Shown here piece after piece: positions 8,021 to 16,715 of a DNA stretch of 64,000 nt (its first letter is position 1; the number at the start of each line of letters is the position of its first letter). A model generated the notes under the pieces. The model made no database searches. It had not been told where the DNA came from and worked only from the letters and a program-made list of their open reading frames with translations. The translations under genes were made by a program, and so were the position numbers. This DNA comes from Flaviramulus sp. (GTDB lineage Bacteria; Bacteroidota; Bacteroidia; Flavobacteriales; Flavobacteriaceae). The DNA is taken from contig JANQTJ010000037.1 in assembly GCA_030731745.1 (NCBI GenBank), forward strand, positions 2,315-66,314, in the 5' to 3' direction.

Positions 8021-11000
8021 TTGAGTAATTTCCAAAACATACAAAATAAATTAGAAGCGTTTATTAGAAGATTTTACACTAATGAATTACTTAAAGGCAC
8101 CATTTTGTTTTTTTCTATTGGGCTACTTTATTTCTTATTTACTTTATTCGTTGAGCATATTTTATGGCTAAACACAACCGCTAGAAGTATTTTATTTTGG
8201 CTTTTTATTGCAGTAGAAATTAGCTTGTTGGTTAAGTTTATTATGTTCCCACTTGCTAAATTGTTTAAACTTCAAAAAGGGTTGAATTTTGAAGAGGCTT
8301 CAAAAATTATTGGAAATTATTTTCCTGAGGTAAATGATAAGTTATTGAATGTTCTTCAACTTAATAAAAATAAGTCTAAATCAGAATTATTACTTGCAAG
8401 TATTGATCAAAAATCAATTGAGCTCAAACCAATTCCCTTTAAATTAGTTATTAATTTTAAAAAGAACATTAGGTATTTAAAATACGCTGCTATACCTGTT
8501 TCAATTCTTTTTATCACTTTTTTAACAGGCAATTCTAATTGGTTTAGTAATAGTTACGAAAGGTTTGTTCATTACAAAACAGCTTATGAGCCACCAGCTC
8601 CTTTTGAGTTTTTTGTTGTTAATGATAATTTGAACGCCATTGAAAACAAAGATTTTAAATTGATTGTTAAAACAGCAGGAGAGTTGTTGCCTGAAAGCGC
8701 TCAAATAACTTATAATAATGAAACCTATTTTCTGCAACAAACAGCCATTGGCACATTTGAATATGTCTTTTCAAGACCTAAACAGCCTATAGTATTTAGG
8801 CTAAGCGCTAATGAAGTTAACTCTAAACCTTATACCATTAATGTTGTTGAAACCCCATCAATTCTTGGCTTTGATATGGTTTTAGAATATCCTAAACATA
8901 CCAATAAAACTAATGAAGTTTTAAAAAGTACAGGGAATGCTTTAGTGCCAGAAGGTACCCGAGTTAAATGGCAAATTCAAACAAAATCTACCGACAATGT
9001 TTTTATATTTTCCGCAGATACATTGAGTTTTAATTCGAATAAACAAGATATTTTTGAAGCTTCAAAACAGTTTTTTAGTAATTATAATTATATACTTAGC
9101 TCGAGTAATAAACAGCTTAATAATTACGAAAATTTAGAATTTGCTATTGATGTGATAAAAGATCAATATCCAGAAATAGATTTAAAAGTAGAACAAGATA
9201 GTTTAGATTTACAAACGCTTTATTTTTATGGGCAATTAACAGATGATTATGGTTTTACTAAGCTTCAATTGGTTTATTATCCAGTTGATAATATTCAAAA
9301 TAAATTGTTTAAAATCTTACCAATTTCCAAGTCTAATATCTCTGATTTTACTACAGTTTTTCCTAATAATTTAAATATACAACCAGGTATTCCTTACGAA
9401 TTATATTTTCAAGTATTTGATAATGATTTTTTTCACAATTTCAAGAGCGTTAAAAGTAACATTTTTACTTACAGAAAGAGAACCAAAGATGAGGAGATTA
9501 AAAAGCAGCTTGCAGATCAAAATGAAACGATTAAAGATTTAAATAAATCTTTAGAAAAGTTTAATGAACAAGAAAAGAGTTTAGACGAAATAACTAAGAC
9601 TCAGAAAGAAAAATCTACTTTAAACTTTAATGATAAAAAAAAGCTAGAGTCATTCCTTAACCGCCAAAAGCAACAAGATGAAATGATGAAGAATTTCAAC
9701 AAAAAACTGAAAGATAATCTAGAGGATTTCCAAAAAGAATCAATTAAAGAAGATATTTTTAAAGAAGACTTAAAAGAACGATTAAAAGAAAACGAAGAAA
9801 AGCTTAAGCAAGACGAGAAGCTCTTAGAAGAACTAGAAAAGTTACAAGATAAAATTAATAATGAGGAACTAACCGAAAAGCTAGAAGATCTTGCTAAACA
9901 AAACAAGAACAAAAAAAGAAGTTTACAACAGTTATTAGAGCTTACAAAACGCTTTTACGTTGAAAAGAAACTAGATAAGTTGAAAGAGGATTTAATTAAG
10001 CTTTCAAATGACCAAGAAAAACTTTCAAATAAATCTGAAGAAGAGAATACTAAAGATAAGCAAGAAGCATTAAACAATGCATTCGAAAATTTTAAAAAGG
10101 ACATCGAACAATTAGAAAAAGATAGTAAAGAATTAAAAAAGCCTATTGATATTCCTAGAGATAAGTTAGATGAAAAAGAAGTAGTAACCGAACAAAAACA
10201 AGCTACCGATGCGCTTAATAAAAAGGAACAGGAAAAAGCTTTAGATAAAGAAAAAATTGAACCATCAGATTCTGATAATCAAAATTCAAAAAATGCTAAA
10301 AAGAGTCAAATGAAAGCTGCTCAAAAAATGAGGCAAATGAGTCAGAAAATGCAAGGTGCTATGCAGTCTGCAAGTGGAGATCAAATGCAAGAAGATGTTG
10401 AAATGCTTAGACAAGTTTTAGACAACCTAGTTTTATTTTCGTTCGATCAAGAAATTTTAATGAATCAGTTTAAAAGTATTGAAGATGATAATAGCAAGTT
10501 TGCAAACTATTTAAACAAGCAAAACAATCTTCGAGAACATTTTGAACATGTTGATGATAGTCTTTTTGCTTTATCACTTCGAAATCCTAAACTCTCAGAA
10601 AAAGTAAATAAAGAAATAACAGATGTTTATTATAATATTGAAAAATCACTTACTTTATTATCTGATAATCAAGTCTATCAAGGTGTCTCTAGTCAACAAT
10701 TTACTATAACTTCAGCTAATAATTTAGCCGATTTTCTTAGTGATGTACTAGATAACATGCAAGAAAATATGAGTATGTCAGCCGGCAAAGGCGGAGAAGG
10801 TGATATGCAAATGCCAGACATTATAATGAGTCAAGATGAACTTAATAAAATGATGGAAGAAGGCGTGAGGAAAAATCAACAAGGAAAACCTAAAGACGGT
10901 GAAGGAAAAGATGAGGGAGAAGGTGACAAAGAAGGTGATAATGGAAATAATGATAAGCAAGGTAAAAAAGGAGAAAAAAATAGAAGAAATGAGACCGATT

Positions 11001-11443
11001 CAGATGTTGAAGGTTACGGGATTAAGGAAGAATTAGACGGACTGCTTTATGAAATTTATCAGCAACAACAACAACTTCGTAATGCTTTACAAGAAAAACT
11101 ATCTAAAGATGGCAAAACAAGTAATGGTGATGTTATGCTTAGACAAATGGAAGAGATTGAAATGGACTTATTAAATGAGGGCTTTACCAATCAAACACTT
11201 CAAAAAATGATTCAACTTAAGCATCAATTATTAAAGTTAGAAAATGCATCTTTTCAACAAGGAGAAGAAGATAAAAGAGAATCTGTAACTAATAATAATA
11301 GATTCTTTAATACTAATTTGTACCAAATACCTACTAACAAACAATATTTTAATACAACTGAAATTTTGAACAAACAAGCATTACCTTTGCAACAAGTTTA
11401 TAAAAAGAAAGTTCAAGAATATTTTAAAAAGCAGAATGATTAG
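8021..11443 (+). CDS. DUF4175 family membrane-anchored coiled-coil protein
   Basis: A 1140-residue protein with a TTG start. Three hydrophobic stretches lie in the first 180 residues (LLKGTILFFSIGLLYFLFTL, the SILFWLFIAVEIS region, and YAAIPVSILFITFLTG). A beta-rich extracytoplasmic region (about 180-490) follows, then a very long Lys/Glu-rich helical region (about 490-790), a Met/Gln-rich segment, a Gly/Glu/Asp/Lys low-complexity linker (about 950-1000) and a Gln-rich helical tail. This order is that of the large Bacteroidota DUF4175 proteins, whose function is unknown. Its end overlaps the ybeY start by 8 bp, so the two are translated from one transcript. A structural or envelope-tethering role is only a guess. 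Confidence 0.85.
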   Translation: MSNFQNIQNKLEAFIRRFYTNELLKGTILFFSIGLLYFLFTLFVEHILWLNTTARSILFWLFIAVEISLLVKFIMFPLAKLFKLQKGLNFEEASKIIGNYFPEVNDKLLNVLQLNKNKSKSELLLASIDQKSIELKPIPFKLVINFKKNIRYLKYAAIPVSILFITFLTGNSNWFSNSYERFVHYKTAYEPPAPFEFFVVNDNLNAIENKDFKLIVKTAGELLPESAQITYNNETYFLQQTAIGTFEYVFSRPKQPIVFRLSANEVNSKPYTINVVETPSILGFDMVLEYPKHTNKTNEVLKSTGNALVPEGTRVKWQIQTKSTDNVFIFSADTLSFNSNKQDIFEASKQFFSNYNYILSSSNKQLNNYENLEFAIDVIKDQYPEIDLKVEQDSLDLQTLYFYGQLTDDYGFTKLQLVYYPVDNIQNKLFKILPISKSNISDFTTVFPNNLNIQPGIPYELYFQVFDNDFFHNFKSVKSNIFTYRKRTKDEEIKKQLADQNETIKDLNKSLEKFNEQEKSLDEITKTQKEKSTLNFNDKKKLESFLNRQKQQDEMMKNFNKKLKDNLEDFQKESIKEDIFKEDLKERLKENEEKLKQDEKLLEELEKLQDKINNEELTEKLEDLAKQNKNKKRSLQQLLELTKRFYVEKKLDKLKEDLIKLSNDQEKLSNKSEEENTKDKQEALNNAFENFKKDIEQLEKDSKELKKPIDIPRDKLDEKEVVTEQKQATDALNKKEQEKALDKEKIEPSDSDNQNSKNAKKSQMKAAQKMRQMSQKMQGAMQSASGDQMQEDVEMLRQVLDNLVLFSFDQEILMNQFKSIEDDNSKFANYLNKQNNLREHFEHVDDSLFALSLRNPKLSEKVNKEITDVYYNIEKSLTLLSDNQVYQGVSSQQFTITSANNLADFLSDVLDNMQENMSMSAGKGGEGDMQMPDIIMSQDELNKMMEEGVRKNQQGKPKDGEGKDEGEGDKEGDNGNNDKQGKKGEKNRRNETDSDVEGYGIKEELDGLLYEIYQQQQQLRNALQEKLSKDGKTSNGDVMLRQMEEIEMDLLNEGFTNQTLQKMIQLKHQLLKLENASFQQGEEDKRESVTNNNRFFNTNLYQIPTNKQYFNTTEILNKQALPLQQVYKKKVQEYFKKQND

Positions 11444-11846
11444 TTATAATTATGAAATTGACTTTTCTATTGACAACGAAGCTAGTTTAACTCAATGGAT
11501 TGCTAATACTTTAGAATCAGAAAACTTTATTTTAGGCGATATCAATTATGTATTCTGTGATGATGAATTTTTATTGAAATTAAACATCGAATATCTCAAT
11601 CATGATACGTTAACCGATATTATTAGCTTTGATTATTCTATAGGAAAAATTGTACATGGAGAGATTTTTATTTCAGTTGAAAGGGTAAAAGATAATGCCA
11701 TAGATTATGGTGTTTCTTTTGAAGAAGAATTAAACCGAGTTATTATTCATGGCATTTTACACTACTGTGGTTACAAAGATAAAACAGCCACTGAATCTGA
11801 GTTAATGAGGTCTACAGAAAATCACTATTTAAGTCAGTTATTTTAA
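11436..11846 (+). CDS. ybeY: Endoribonuclease YbeY (rRNA maturation factor)
   Basis: A 136-residue single-domain metalloprotein required for 16S rRNA 3'-end maturation and late 70S quality control. The zinc motif appears as HGILHYCGYKDK near residue 109: the first two histidines are kept, but the usual third ligand (GYDH) reads GYKD, a variant I recall from Bacteroidota orthologues. The upstream block LNIEYLNHDTLTDIISFDY is also typical (LN..yl..d.pTDVlsFd). The start overlaps DUF4175 by 8 bp, implying translational coupling. Confidence 0.93.
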   Translation: MISYNYEIDFSIDNEASLTQWIANTLESENFILGDINYVFCDDEFLLKLNIEYLNHDTLTDIISFDYSIGKIVHGEIFISVERVKDNAIDYGVSFEEELNRVIIHGILHYCGYKDKTATESELMRSTENHYLSQLF

Positions 11847-11864
11847 AATCTAATAAATCAATTA

Positions 11865-11872
11865 TATATTTG
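11865..11872 (+). promoter_or_regulatory. TAnnTTTG -7 promoter element for mnmG
   Basis: TATATTTG lies 60 bases upstream of the mnmG ATG, with a parS-like palindrome between it and the start codon. Transcription would therefore cross the palindrome in the 5' leader. Confidence 0.5.
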
Positions 11873-11890
11873 CACACCAGTTTTCACTAA

Positions 11891-11908
11891 GTGTTCCACG
11901 TGGAACAC
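11891..11908. promoter_or_regulatory. parS-like ParB-binding site, copy 1
   Basis: The perfect 18-bp palindrome GTGTTCCACGTGGAACAC contains TGTTCCACGTGGAACA. That differs from the widespread chromosomal parS consensus TGTTTCACGTGAAACA only by one symmetric base pair change in each half. It lies in the mnmG leader, and an almost identical site lies directly behind mnmG. ParB nucleates on such sites near the replication origin to drive chromosome segregation. The inference rests on sequence and on the common association of parS with mnmG/gidA. Confidence 0.8.
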
Positions 11909-11932
11909 GTTTAATATTACAAAGTATAAGTT

Positions 11933-13804
11933 ATGTTTAATGAAGTTTATGATGTCATTGTTGTAGGAGCTGGTCACGCTGGTAGTGAGGCTGCTGCTGC
12001 TGCTGCTAATATGGGTAGCAAAACTTTACTTGTAACCATGAATCTTCAAAACATTGCTCAAATGTCTTGTAATCCCGCTATGGGCGGTATTGCTAAAGGT
12101 CAAATTGTAAGAGAGATCGATGCTCTTGGTGGTTATTCAGGTATTGTTTCTGATACGTCTGCTATTCAGTTTAAAATGTTGAACAAGTCCAAGGGTCCAG
12201 CTATGTGGAGTCCTAGGGTTCAAAGTGATCGTATGCGTTTTGCTGAAGATTGGAGGTTGCTTTTAGAAAATACTCCTAATTTAGATTTCTATCAGGACAT
12301 GGTTTCTGGTCTTTTGATTAAACAAAATAGAGTAATTGGTGTTAAAACATCTCTTGGAACTGATATTAAAGGAAAATCTGTTGTGTTAACTAATGGAACC
12401 TTTTTAAACGGGTTAATACATATTGGAGATAAAAATTTTGGTGGGGGAAGGGCAGGTGAAAGAGCTGCTACTGGAATTACTGAACAACTTGTCGGCATAG
12501 GTTTTGACTCAGGTAGGATGAAAACTGGAACTCCTCCTAGAGTTGATGGCAGAAGTTTAGATTATTCTAAAATGATTGAACAGCCCGGTGATGATAACCC
12601 TGAAAAATTCTCGTATTTAGATGTTACAAAACCTTTAGAATTACAAAGGTCTTGTTATATGACTTATACGAGTGAATTAGTTCATGATTTATTAAGAGAG
12701 GGTTTTGATAGGTCTCCTATGTTTAATGGCCGAATTAAAAGTTTAGGTCCTCGTTATTGCCCTTCTATTGAAGATAAAATAAATCGTTTTTCGGATAAAG
12801 ATAAACACCAATTGTTTATTGAGCCTGAAGGCTGGAAAACTTGTGAGGTTTATGTAAATGGTTTTTCAACGTCTTTACCTGAAGATGTTCAGTTTAAAGC
12901 TCTCAGATCTGTAGTTGGTTTTGAAGATGTTAAATTTTTCAGACCTGGCTATGCGATAGAATATGATTATTTTCCACCAACACAGTTAAAGCATACCTTA
13001 GAAACTAAACTAGTAGATGGTTTATATTTTGCCGGTCAAATAAACGGTACTACTGGCTATGAAGAAGCTGCATCTCAGGGTTTAATGGCTGGTATTAATG
13101 CTAGTTTAAAAGTACAAGAAAAAGATCCCTTTATATTAAAAAGAGATGAAGCTTACATAGGAGTTTTAGTCGATGATTTAATCACAAAAGGTACTGATGA
13201 GCCATACAGAATGTTTACTTCAAGAGCAGAATATAGAACTTTGTTACGTCAAGATAATGCTGATTTAAGATTAACCCCAAAAGGTTTTGAGCTAGGTTTA
13301 GCCTCAGAAAAACGTCTTAAACGTATGGAGGAAAAGCACAATGCAGCTGAAAAGTTTGTAGAGTTCTTTGGAAGCACAAGTGTTAAACCAGAAGAAATTA
13401 ACCCTATTTTAGAAGAAAAAGAATCTGCACTTGTCACTCAATCTGGTAAGCTTTTTAAGGTTTTTTCTAGGCCTAACATTGTTATGGATGATATTAGAAA
13501 AATTGAATCTGTTGAGAATTACATTCAGCAAAATGATTTAGATAGAGAGGTTATTGAACAAGCTGAAATTCAAGTTAAATATTCTGGATATATTAGCAAA
13601 GAAAAAAATAATGCTGATAAATTGACGCGTTTAGAGTACGTAAAGATTCCTTTAGACTTTGACTATTCTCAAATTAAATCCATGAGTTTTGAAGCGCGTG
13701 AAAAACTCAAGAAAATCCAACCAACAACAGTCTCTCAGGCATCTCGAATTAGTGGTGTCTCTCCAAATGATATTTCTGTTTTATTGGTTTATATGGGTAG
13801 ATAA
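11933..13804 (+). CDS. mnmG: tRNA U34 5-carboxymethylaminomethyl modification enzyme MnmG
   Basis: A 623-residue FAD protein that, with MnmE, builds the cmnm5 group on wobble uridine 34 of several tRNAs. The dinucleotide fold GAGHAG is at residues 12-17, followed by the family blocks MSCNPAMGGIAKGQIVREID, GRMKTGTPPRVDGRSLDYS, YCPSIEDKINRF and INGTTGYEEAASQGLMAGIN. The C-terminal MnmE-binding helical domain ends in SGVSPNDISVLLVYMGR. Length is normal. The gene is monocistronic and bracketed by two parS-like palindromes; rsmG, parA and parB, frequent neighbours elsewhere, are not here. Confidence 0.98.
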   Translation: MFNEVYDVIVVGAGHAGSEAAAAAANMGSKTLLVTMNLQNIAQMSCNPAMGGIAKGQIVREIDALGGYSGIVSDTSAIQFKMLNKSKGPAMWSPRVQSDRMRFAEDWRLLLENTPNLDFYQDMVSGLLIKQNRVIGVKTSLGTDIKGKSVVLTNGTFLNGLIHIGDKNFGGGRAGERAATGITEQLVGIGFDSGRMKTGTPPRVDGRSLDYSKMIEQPGDDNPEKFSYLDVTKPLELQRSCYMTYTSELVHDLLREGFDRSPMFNGRIKSLGPRYCPSIEDKINRFSDKDKHQLFIEPEGWKTCEVYVNGFSTSLPEDVQFKALRSVVGFEDVKFFRPGYAIEYDYFPPTQLKHTLETKLVDGLYFAGQINGTTGYEEAASQGLMAGINASLKVQEKDPFILKRDEAYIGVLVDDLITKGTDEPYRMFTSRAEYRTLLRQDNADLRLTPKGFELGLASEKRLKRMEEKHNAAEKFVEFFGSTSVKPEEINPILEEKESALVTQSGKLFKVFSRPNIVMDDIRKIESVENYIQQNDLDREVIEQAEIQVKYSGYISKEKNNADKLTRLEYVKIPLDFDYSQIKSMSFEAREKLKKIQPTTVSQASRISGVSPNDISVLLVYMGR

Positions 13805-13812
13805 TTTTAAAC

Positions 13813-13828
13813 GTTCCACGTGGAACAT
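13813..13828. promoter_or_regulatory. parS-like ParB-binding site, copy 2
   Basis: GTTCCACGTGGAAC (13813-13826) is a perfect 14-bp palindrome. With its flanks it matches copy 1 (TGTTCCACGTGGAACA) at 15 of 16 positions. It lies 9 bp after the mnmG stop and just before the methyltransferase start. Two copies of this motif 1.9 kb apart make chance unlikely. Confidence 0.8.
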
Positions 13829-13836
13829 CAAAATTT

Positions 13837-14718
13837 TTGAAAAATATTTGTGAATTCGTGGTAAAAGAGAACTCAAAATCACTTTACATTAAGGTTAAAG
13901 ATTATTCCGTTTCGGGTGAATATTTTGAATTAATTACTAATTTAAAATATGGATTTTTAGAAACTACACCGCAACCTATTTTAGAAAAACTATCCGATTA
14001 TTATCAAAGTGAAGATTACATTTCTCATACAGATTCAAAACGAAATCTTTTTGAAAAAGCTTATCATTTAGTTAGAAAAATTTCTTTAAAAAAGAAGTTG
14101 AATTTAATTAATAAGTATTCAAAAGATAGTAAAAATTTATTAGATATTGGATCTGGAACGGGAGATTTTTTACAAACAGCACAGCAGAACAATTGGAATG
14201 TTTCAGGAATTGAACCAAACGAACAAGCTAGAAATATTGCTAACATAAAAACAAATAATTCTGTTTTTAAAACAGAACAACTTACAAAACTTGAAGCATT
14301 TAGTTTTGACGTCATTACTCTTTGGCATGTTTTAGAGCATTTGCCAAATTTGCAACAACAGATAAAAGAAATAAAAAACAAATTGAAACCAAATGGTGTT
14401 TTAGTTGTTGCTGTACCAAATCATATGAGCTATGATGCAAAATATTATAAAAATTATTGGGCGGCTTATGATGCCCCAAGGCATCTTTGGCACTTTAATA
14501 AAGATTCAATAGCTAGGTTGTTTTTAAATGAATCGATGAAAGTTGTAAAAATTAAGCCTATGCTTTTTGATGCTTTTTATGTTAGTATGCTTTCAGAAAA
14601 ATATAAGTCCGGTAAAATGAAATTTATTAAAGGTTTTTTGATTGGTTTGATTTCAAATTCAAAGGCAATGATATCTAAAGAACATTCTTCTCTAATTTAT
14701 ATCATCAAAAACAATTAA
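13837..14718 (+). CDS. Class I SAM-dependent methyltransferase
   Basis: A 293-residue protein with a TTG start immediately after a parS-like palindrome; a GTG at 13858 is an alternative start. The Rossmann motif I is LLDIGSGTGDF (101-111), the acidic residue binding the adenosyl ribose is in SGIEPNE (123-129), and the post-II block is WHVLEHLP (163-170), as in Methyltransf_23-type enzymes. A later VAVPNHMSYDAKYY segment resembles methyltransferases acting on small molecules or surface sugars. The substrate is unknown and no neighbour gives a pathway. It may be read from the mnmG promoter, though parS intervenes. Confidence 0.88.
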   Translation: MKNICEFVVKENSKSLYIKVKDYSVSGEYFELITNLKYGFLETTPQPILEKLSDYYQSEDYISHTDSKRNLFEKAYHLVRKISLKKKLNLINKYSKDSKNLLDIGSGTGDFLQTAQQNNWNVSGIEPNEQARNIANIKTNNSVFKTEQLTKLEAFSFDVITLWHVLEHLPNLQQQIKEIKNKLKPNGVLVVAVPNHMSYDAKYYKNYWAAYDAPRHLWHFNKDSIARLFLNESMKVVKIKPMLFDAFYVSMLSEKYKSGKMKFIKGFLIGLISNSKAMISKEHSSLIYIIKNN

Positions 14719-14781
14719 TAATTGATTTAAAGCGCGTGTTTTGAAGATTTCAACATCGAATAGATAAATATTAGGTTTATT

Positions 14782-14799
14782 ATTTAAAAGCTTTTAAAT
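14782..14799. promoter_or_regulatory. 18-bp perfect palindrome in intergenic region
   Basis: ATTTAAAAGCTTTTAAAT is an exact palindrome in the 245-bp gap between the methyltransferase and the OmpH-like gene. It has no T-run of terminator type and lies about 115 bp before the next TAnnTTTG box. It could be an operator or a chance AT-rich palindrome. Confidence 0.3.
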
Positions 14800-14914
14800 C
14801 GTTTCTAAACGCTTTGTTTTTAATAGTTAAAGATTATTGTTTTCGTTTTTTCTATAATATTTTACTATATGTTAATTTCAAAATAATTTCACTTTAAATT
14901 AGGTCTTACTTTAT

Positions 14915-14922
14915 TACATTTG
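14915..14922 (+). promoter_or_regulatory. TAnnTTTG -7 promoter element
   Basis: TACATTTG lies 41 bases before the start of the OmpH-like lipoprotein gene and matches the Bacteroidota -7 consensus. Confidence 0.55.
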
Positions 14923-14963
14923 TTCCGCTTAAAAAACAAAATCAAACTAATAAACAAAAACAG

Positions 14964-15482
14964 ATGAAAAGTATATTTTACGTAGCTTTAGTTATGTGCA
15001 TTTTAACTTCTTGCGAAAAACCAAAAAAAATTGGTTTTGTTAATAACAGTACAGTTATTAATGATTATCAAGAGAAAAAAGATTTAGAGACTAAATATCA
15101 AGTAAAAGAGGAATCTTTTAGAAAAAGAGCTGATAGTATTGGTAGAGCATTTCAAATAGAAGTGCAATCTACTCAAAGCATTGCTCAAAAAGCTTCTCAA
15201 CAAAAAGCTCAAGAATTAATGGGTGGTTTGCAACAAAAACAACAATTATTACAACAACAAATGCAATTTGAACAACAAGAGTTAACTCAAGCTTTTCAAA
15301 ATGATATTGATTCCGTTATTGTTAAAGTTAAAGATTTTGTTAAAGACTATGGTATAACAAATGGCTATACTTATATTTTGGGAACAAGTGATGCAGCTTC
15401 AACGGTTATGTATGGTACCGATGAAAACGATTTAACTAAAACTATTTTAGATGCTCTAAATGCTAATTACAAAAAAGATTAA
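14964..15482 (+). CDS. OmpH/Skp-like periplasmic chaperone lipoprotein
   Basis: A 172-residue exported protein. The signal peptide ends in a lipobox, ILTSC, with the lipidated cysteine at residue 17. The mature chain starts with the short strand KIGFVNNSTVINDYQ, then two long Gln/Lys/Glu-rich helices (about 40-125), then a closing domain (DYGITNGYTYILGTSDAASTV). That is the OmpH/Skp layout of a small core with long coiled-coil arms, used to hold unfolded outer-membrane proteins. Skp itself is not lipidated, so this is a membrane-tethered relative. It is monocistronic, with a promoter box upstream and a strong terminator downstream. Confidence 0.85.
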   Translation: MKSIFYVALVMCILTSCEKPKKIGFVNNSTVINDYQEKKDLETKYQVKEESFRKRADSIGRAFQIEVQSTQSIAQKASQQKAQELMGGLQQKQQLLQQQMQFEQQELTQAFQNDIDSVIVKVKDFVKDYGITNGYTYILGTSDAASTVMYGTDENDLTKTILDALNANYKKD

Positions 15483-15500
15483 TTAGAATTAAATAATATT

Positions 15501-15530
15501 AAAAAGCTGGCTTTATGCCAGCTTTTTTTA
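15501..15530 (+). terminator. Rho-independent terminator
   Basis: An 11-bp perfect stem (AAAAAGCTGGC with GCCAGCTTTTT), a TTTAT loop and a following T-run stand just after the OmpH-like gene. Confidence 0.92.
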
Positions 15531-15554
15531 TTCGATTTAAAGTTAAATAAACAT

Positions 15555-15562
15555 TATTTTTG
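15555..15562 (+). promoter_or_regulatory. TAnnTTTG -7 promoter element
   Basis: TATTTTTG lies 16 bases before the MFS transporter ATG, directly after a terminator, so the transporter has its own promoter. Confidence 0.6.
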
Positions 15563-15578
15563 GTAGGTAGATTATTTT

Positions 15579-16715
15579 ATGGAAACAAAAACTTTACAAC
15601 GAATAGCTTTAAGCACTTACTTTTTTTTGTCTGGATTGTGCTTTGCTTCATGGGCATCAAGAATACCAACTATAAAAGATTTATTTACCTTAAATGATGC
15701 CCAATTAGGTTCTATTTTGCTCATTATGCCACTTAGTGCTTTATTCGGAACAGTTGCTTCAGGGTGGCTGGTTTCAAAGTTTGATAACAGAGATCCTTTA
15801 GTAATTTCATTTATATTTTTTGGATTATCATTACTTGGTATTTCATTTGTTGACACCACATTTTTATTGTTGATTTTATTAGCTATTTTTTCTATAAGCA
15901 TGCGTGTTCTTAATATTGCGATGAACGCACAATCTATAACGCTTCAAAAGGGATTTAAAAACAATATTATAGGATCCTTTCATGGTATTTGGAGTATGGG
16001 AGGCGTTGTTGGAGTGTTGTTTTCTACTATTATGGTAAAAGCAGACATGACCATGAAAACGCACCTATTTATTATATCTGTTTTAACTATTTTAGGTTCA
16101 ATCTTAGCTTATAAATATTCATTAACAAACGATAAGTCTCCAACAGGAAATAAATTGATTTTAGGAAAACCAGACACCTTTATTTTATATTTAGGACTTC
16201 TCATATTTTTTGCTGCAATTTGTGAAGGAGGTATGTTTGATTGGAGTGGTATTTATTTTAAAGAAGTCGTTAAAGAAGATGTGTTTACATATGGGTATTT
16301 GTTGTTTATGGTTTGTATGGCTATTTCTAGATTTTTTATAGATAAATTAATTGACAGAATAGGAATGCCAATTATGTATATTGTGAGTGGGATATTAATT
16401 TCTATAGGTTTATTATTAGCAGTTTTATTACCAGAATTTTGGACAGCTTTAATAGGTTTTTGTTTAATAGGTATTGGTGTATCTCCTATTTTTCCAATTA
16501 CCTATATGTTGGCAGGAAAATCAGAAAAATACTCTCCAGGAATGGCAATTTCAATAATTGGAACGTATGCTATTGTGGGAATGTTTATTGGTCCACCGTT
16601 AATTGGTTATTTATCATATACCTTTGGTTTGCAAAAAGCATTTTTTATAATAATGTTTTGTGGTATTATGTTTATACCTATTTCTAAGTTATTTTTTAGA
16701 AGATTAAATAAGTGA
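15579..16715 (+). CDS. MFS transporter
   Basis: A 378-residue inner-membrane carrier with about twelve hydrophobic segments. The loop between segments 2 and 3 carries SKFDNRDPLV, a loose form of the MFS motif A, and the N terminus (GLCFASWASRIPTIKDLFTLNDAQLG) is that of the FucP/YbjJ-like subgroup. Segment 5 (SFHGIWSMGGVVG) also fits that group. The substrate is unknown. Its stop codon directly abuts the stop of the convergent lipid kinase gene with no space for a terminator. Confidence 0.9.
   Translation: METKTLQRIALSTYFFLSGLCFASWASRIPTIKDLFTLNDAQLGSILLIMPLSALFGTVASGWLVSKFDNRDPLVISFIFFGLSLLGISFVDTTFLLLILLAIFSISMRVLNIAMNAQSITLQKGFKNNIIGSFHGIWSMGGVVGVLFSTIMVKADMTMKTHLFIISVLTILGSILAYKYSLTNDKSPTGNKLILGKPDTFILYLGLLIFFAAICEGGMFDWSGIYFKEVVKEDVFTYGYLLFMVCMAISRFFIDKLIDRIGMPIMYIVSGILISIGLLLAVLLPEFWTALIGFCLIGIGVSPIFPITYMLAGKSEKYSPGMAISIIGTYAIVGMFIGPPLIGYLSYTFGLQKAFFIIMFCGIMFIPISKLFFRRLNK

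Noticed and set aside
9601-9912. Serine/phenylalanine-rich minus-strand frame of 103 codons
   Set aside because: It mirrors the Lys/Glu-rich coiled coil of DUF4175; the composition is that expected from antisense of AAA/GAA codons.
9480-11000. Internal repeats in DUF4175 as a genuine tandem-repeat array
   Set aside because: The sequence is compositionally biased, but no unit of constant length recurs.
16439-16687. 82-codon plus-strand frame inside the MFS gene
   Set aside because: It is a shifted frame of the transporter without conserved features.
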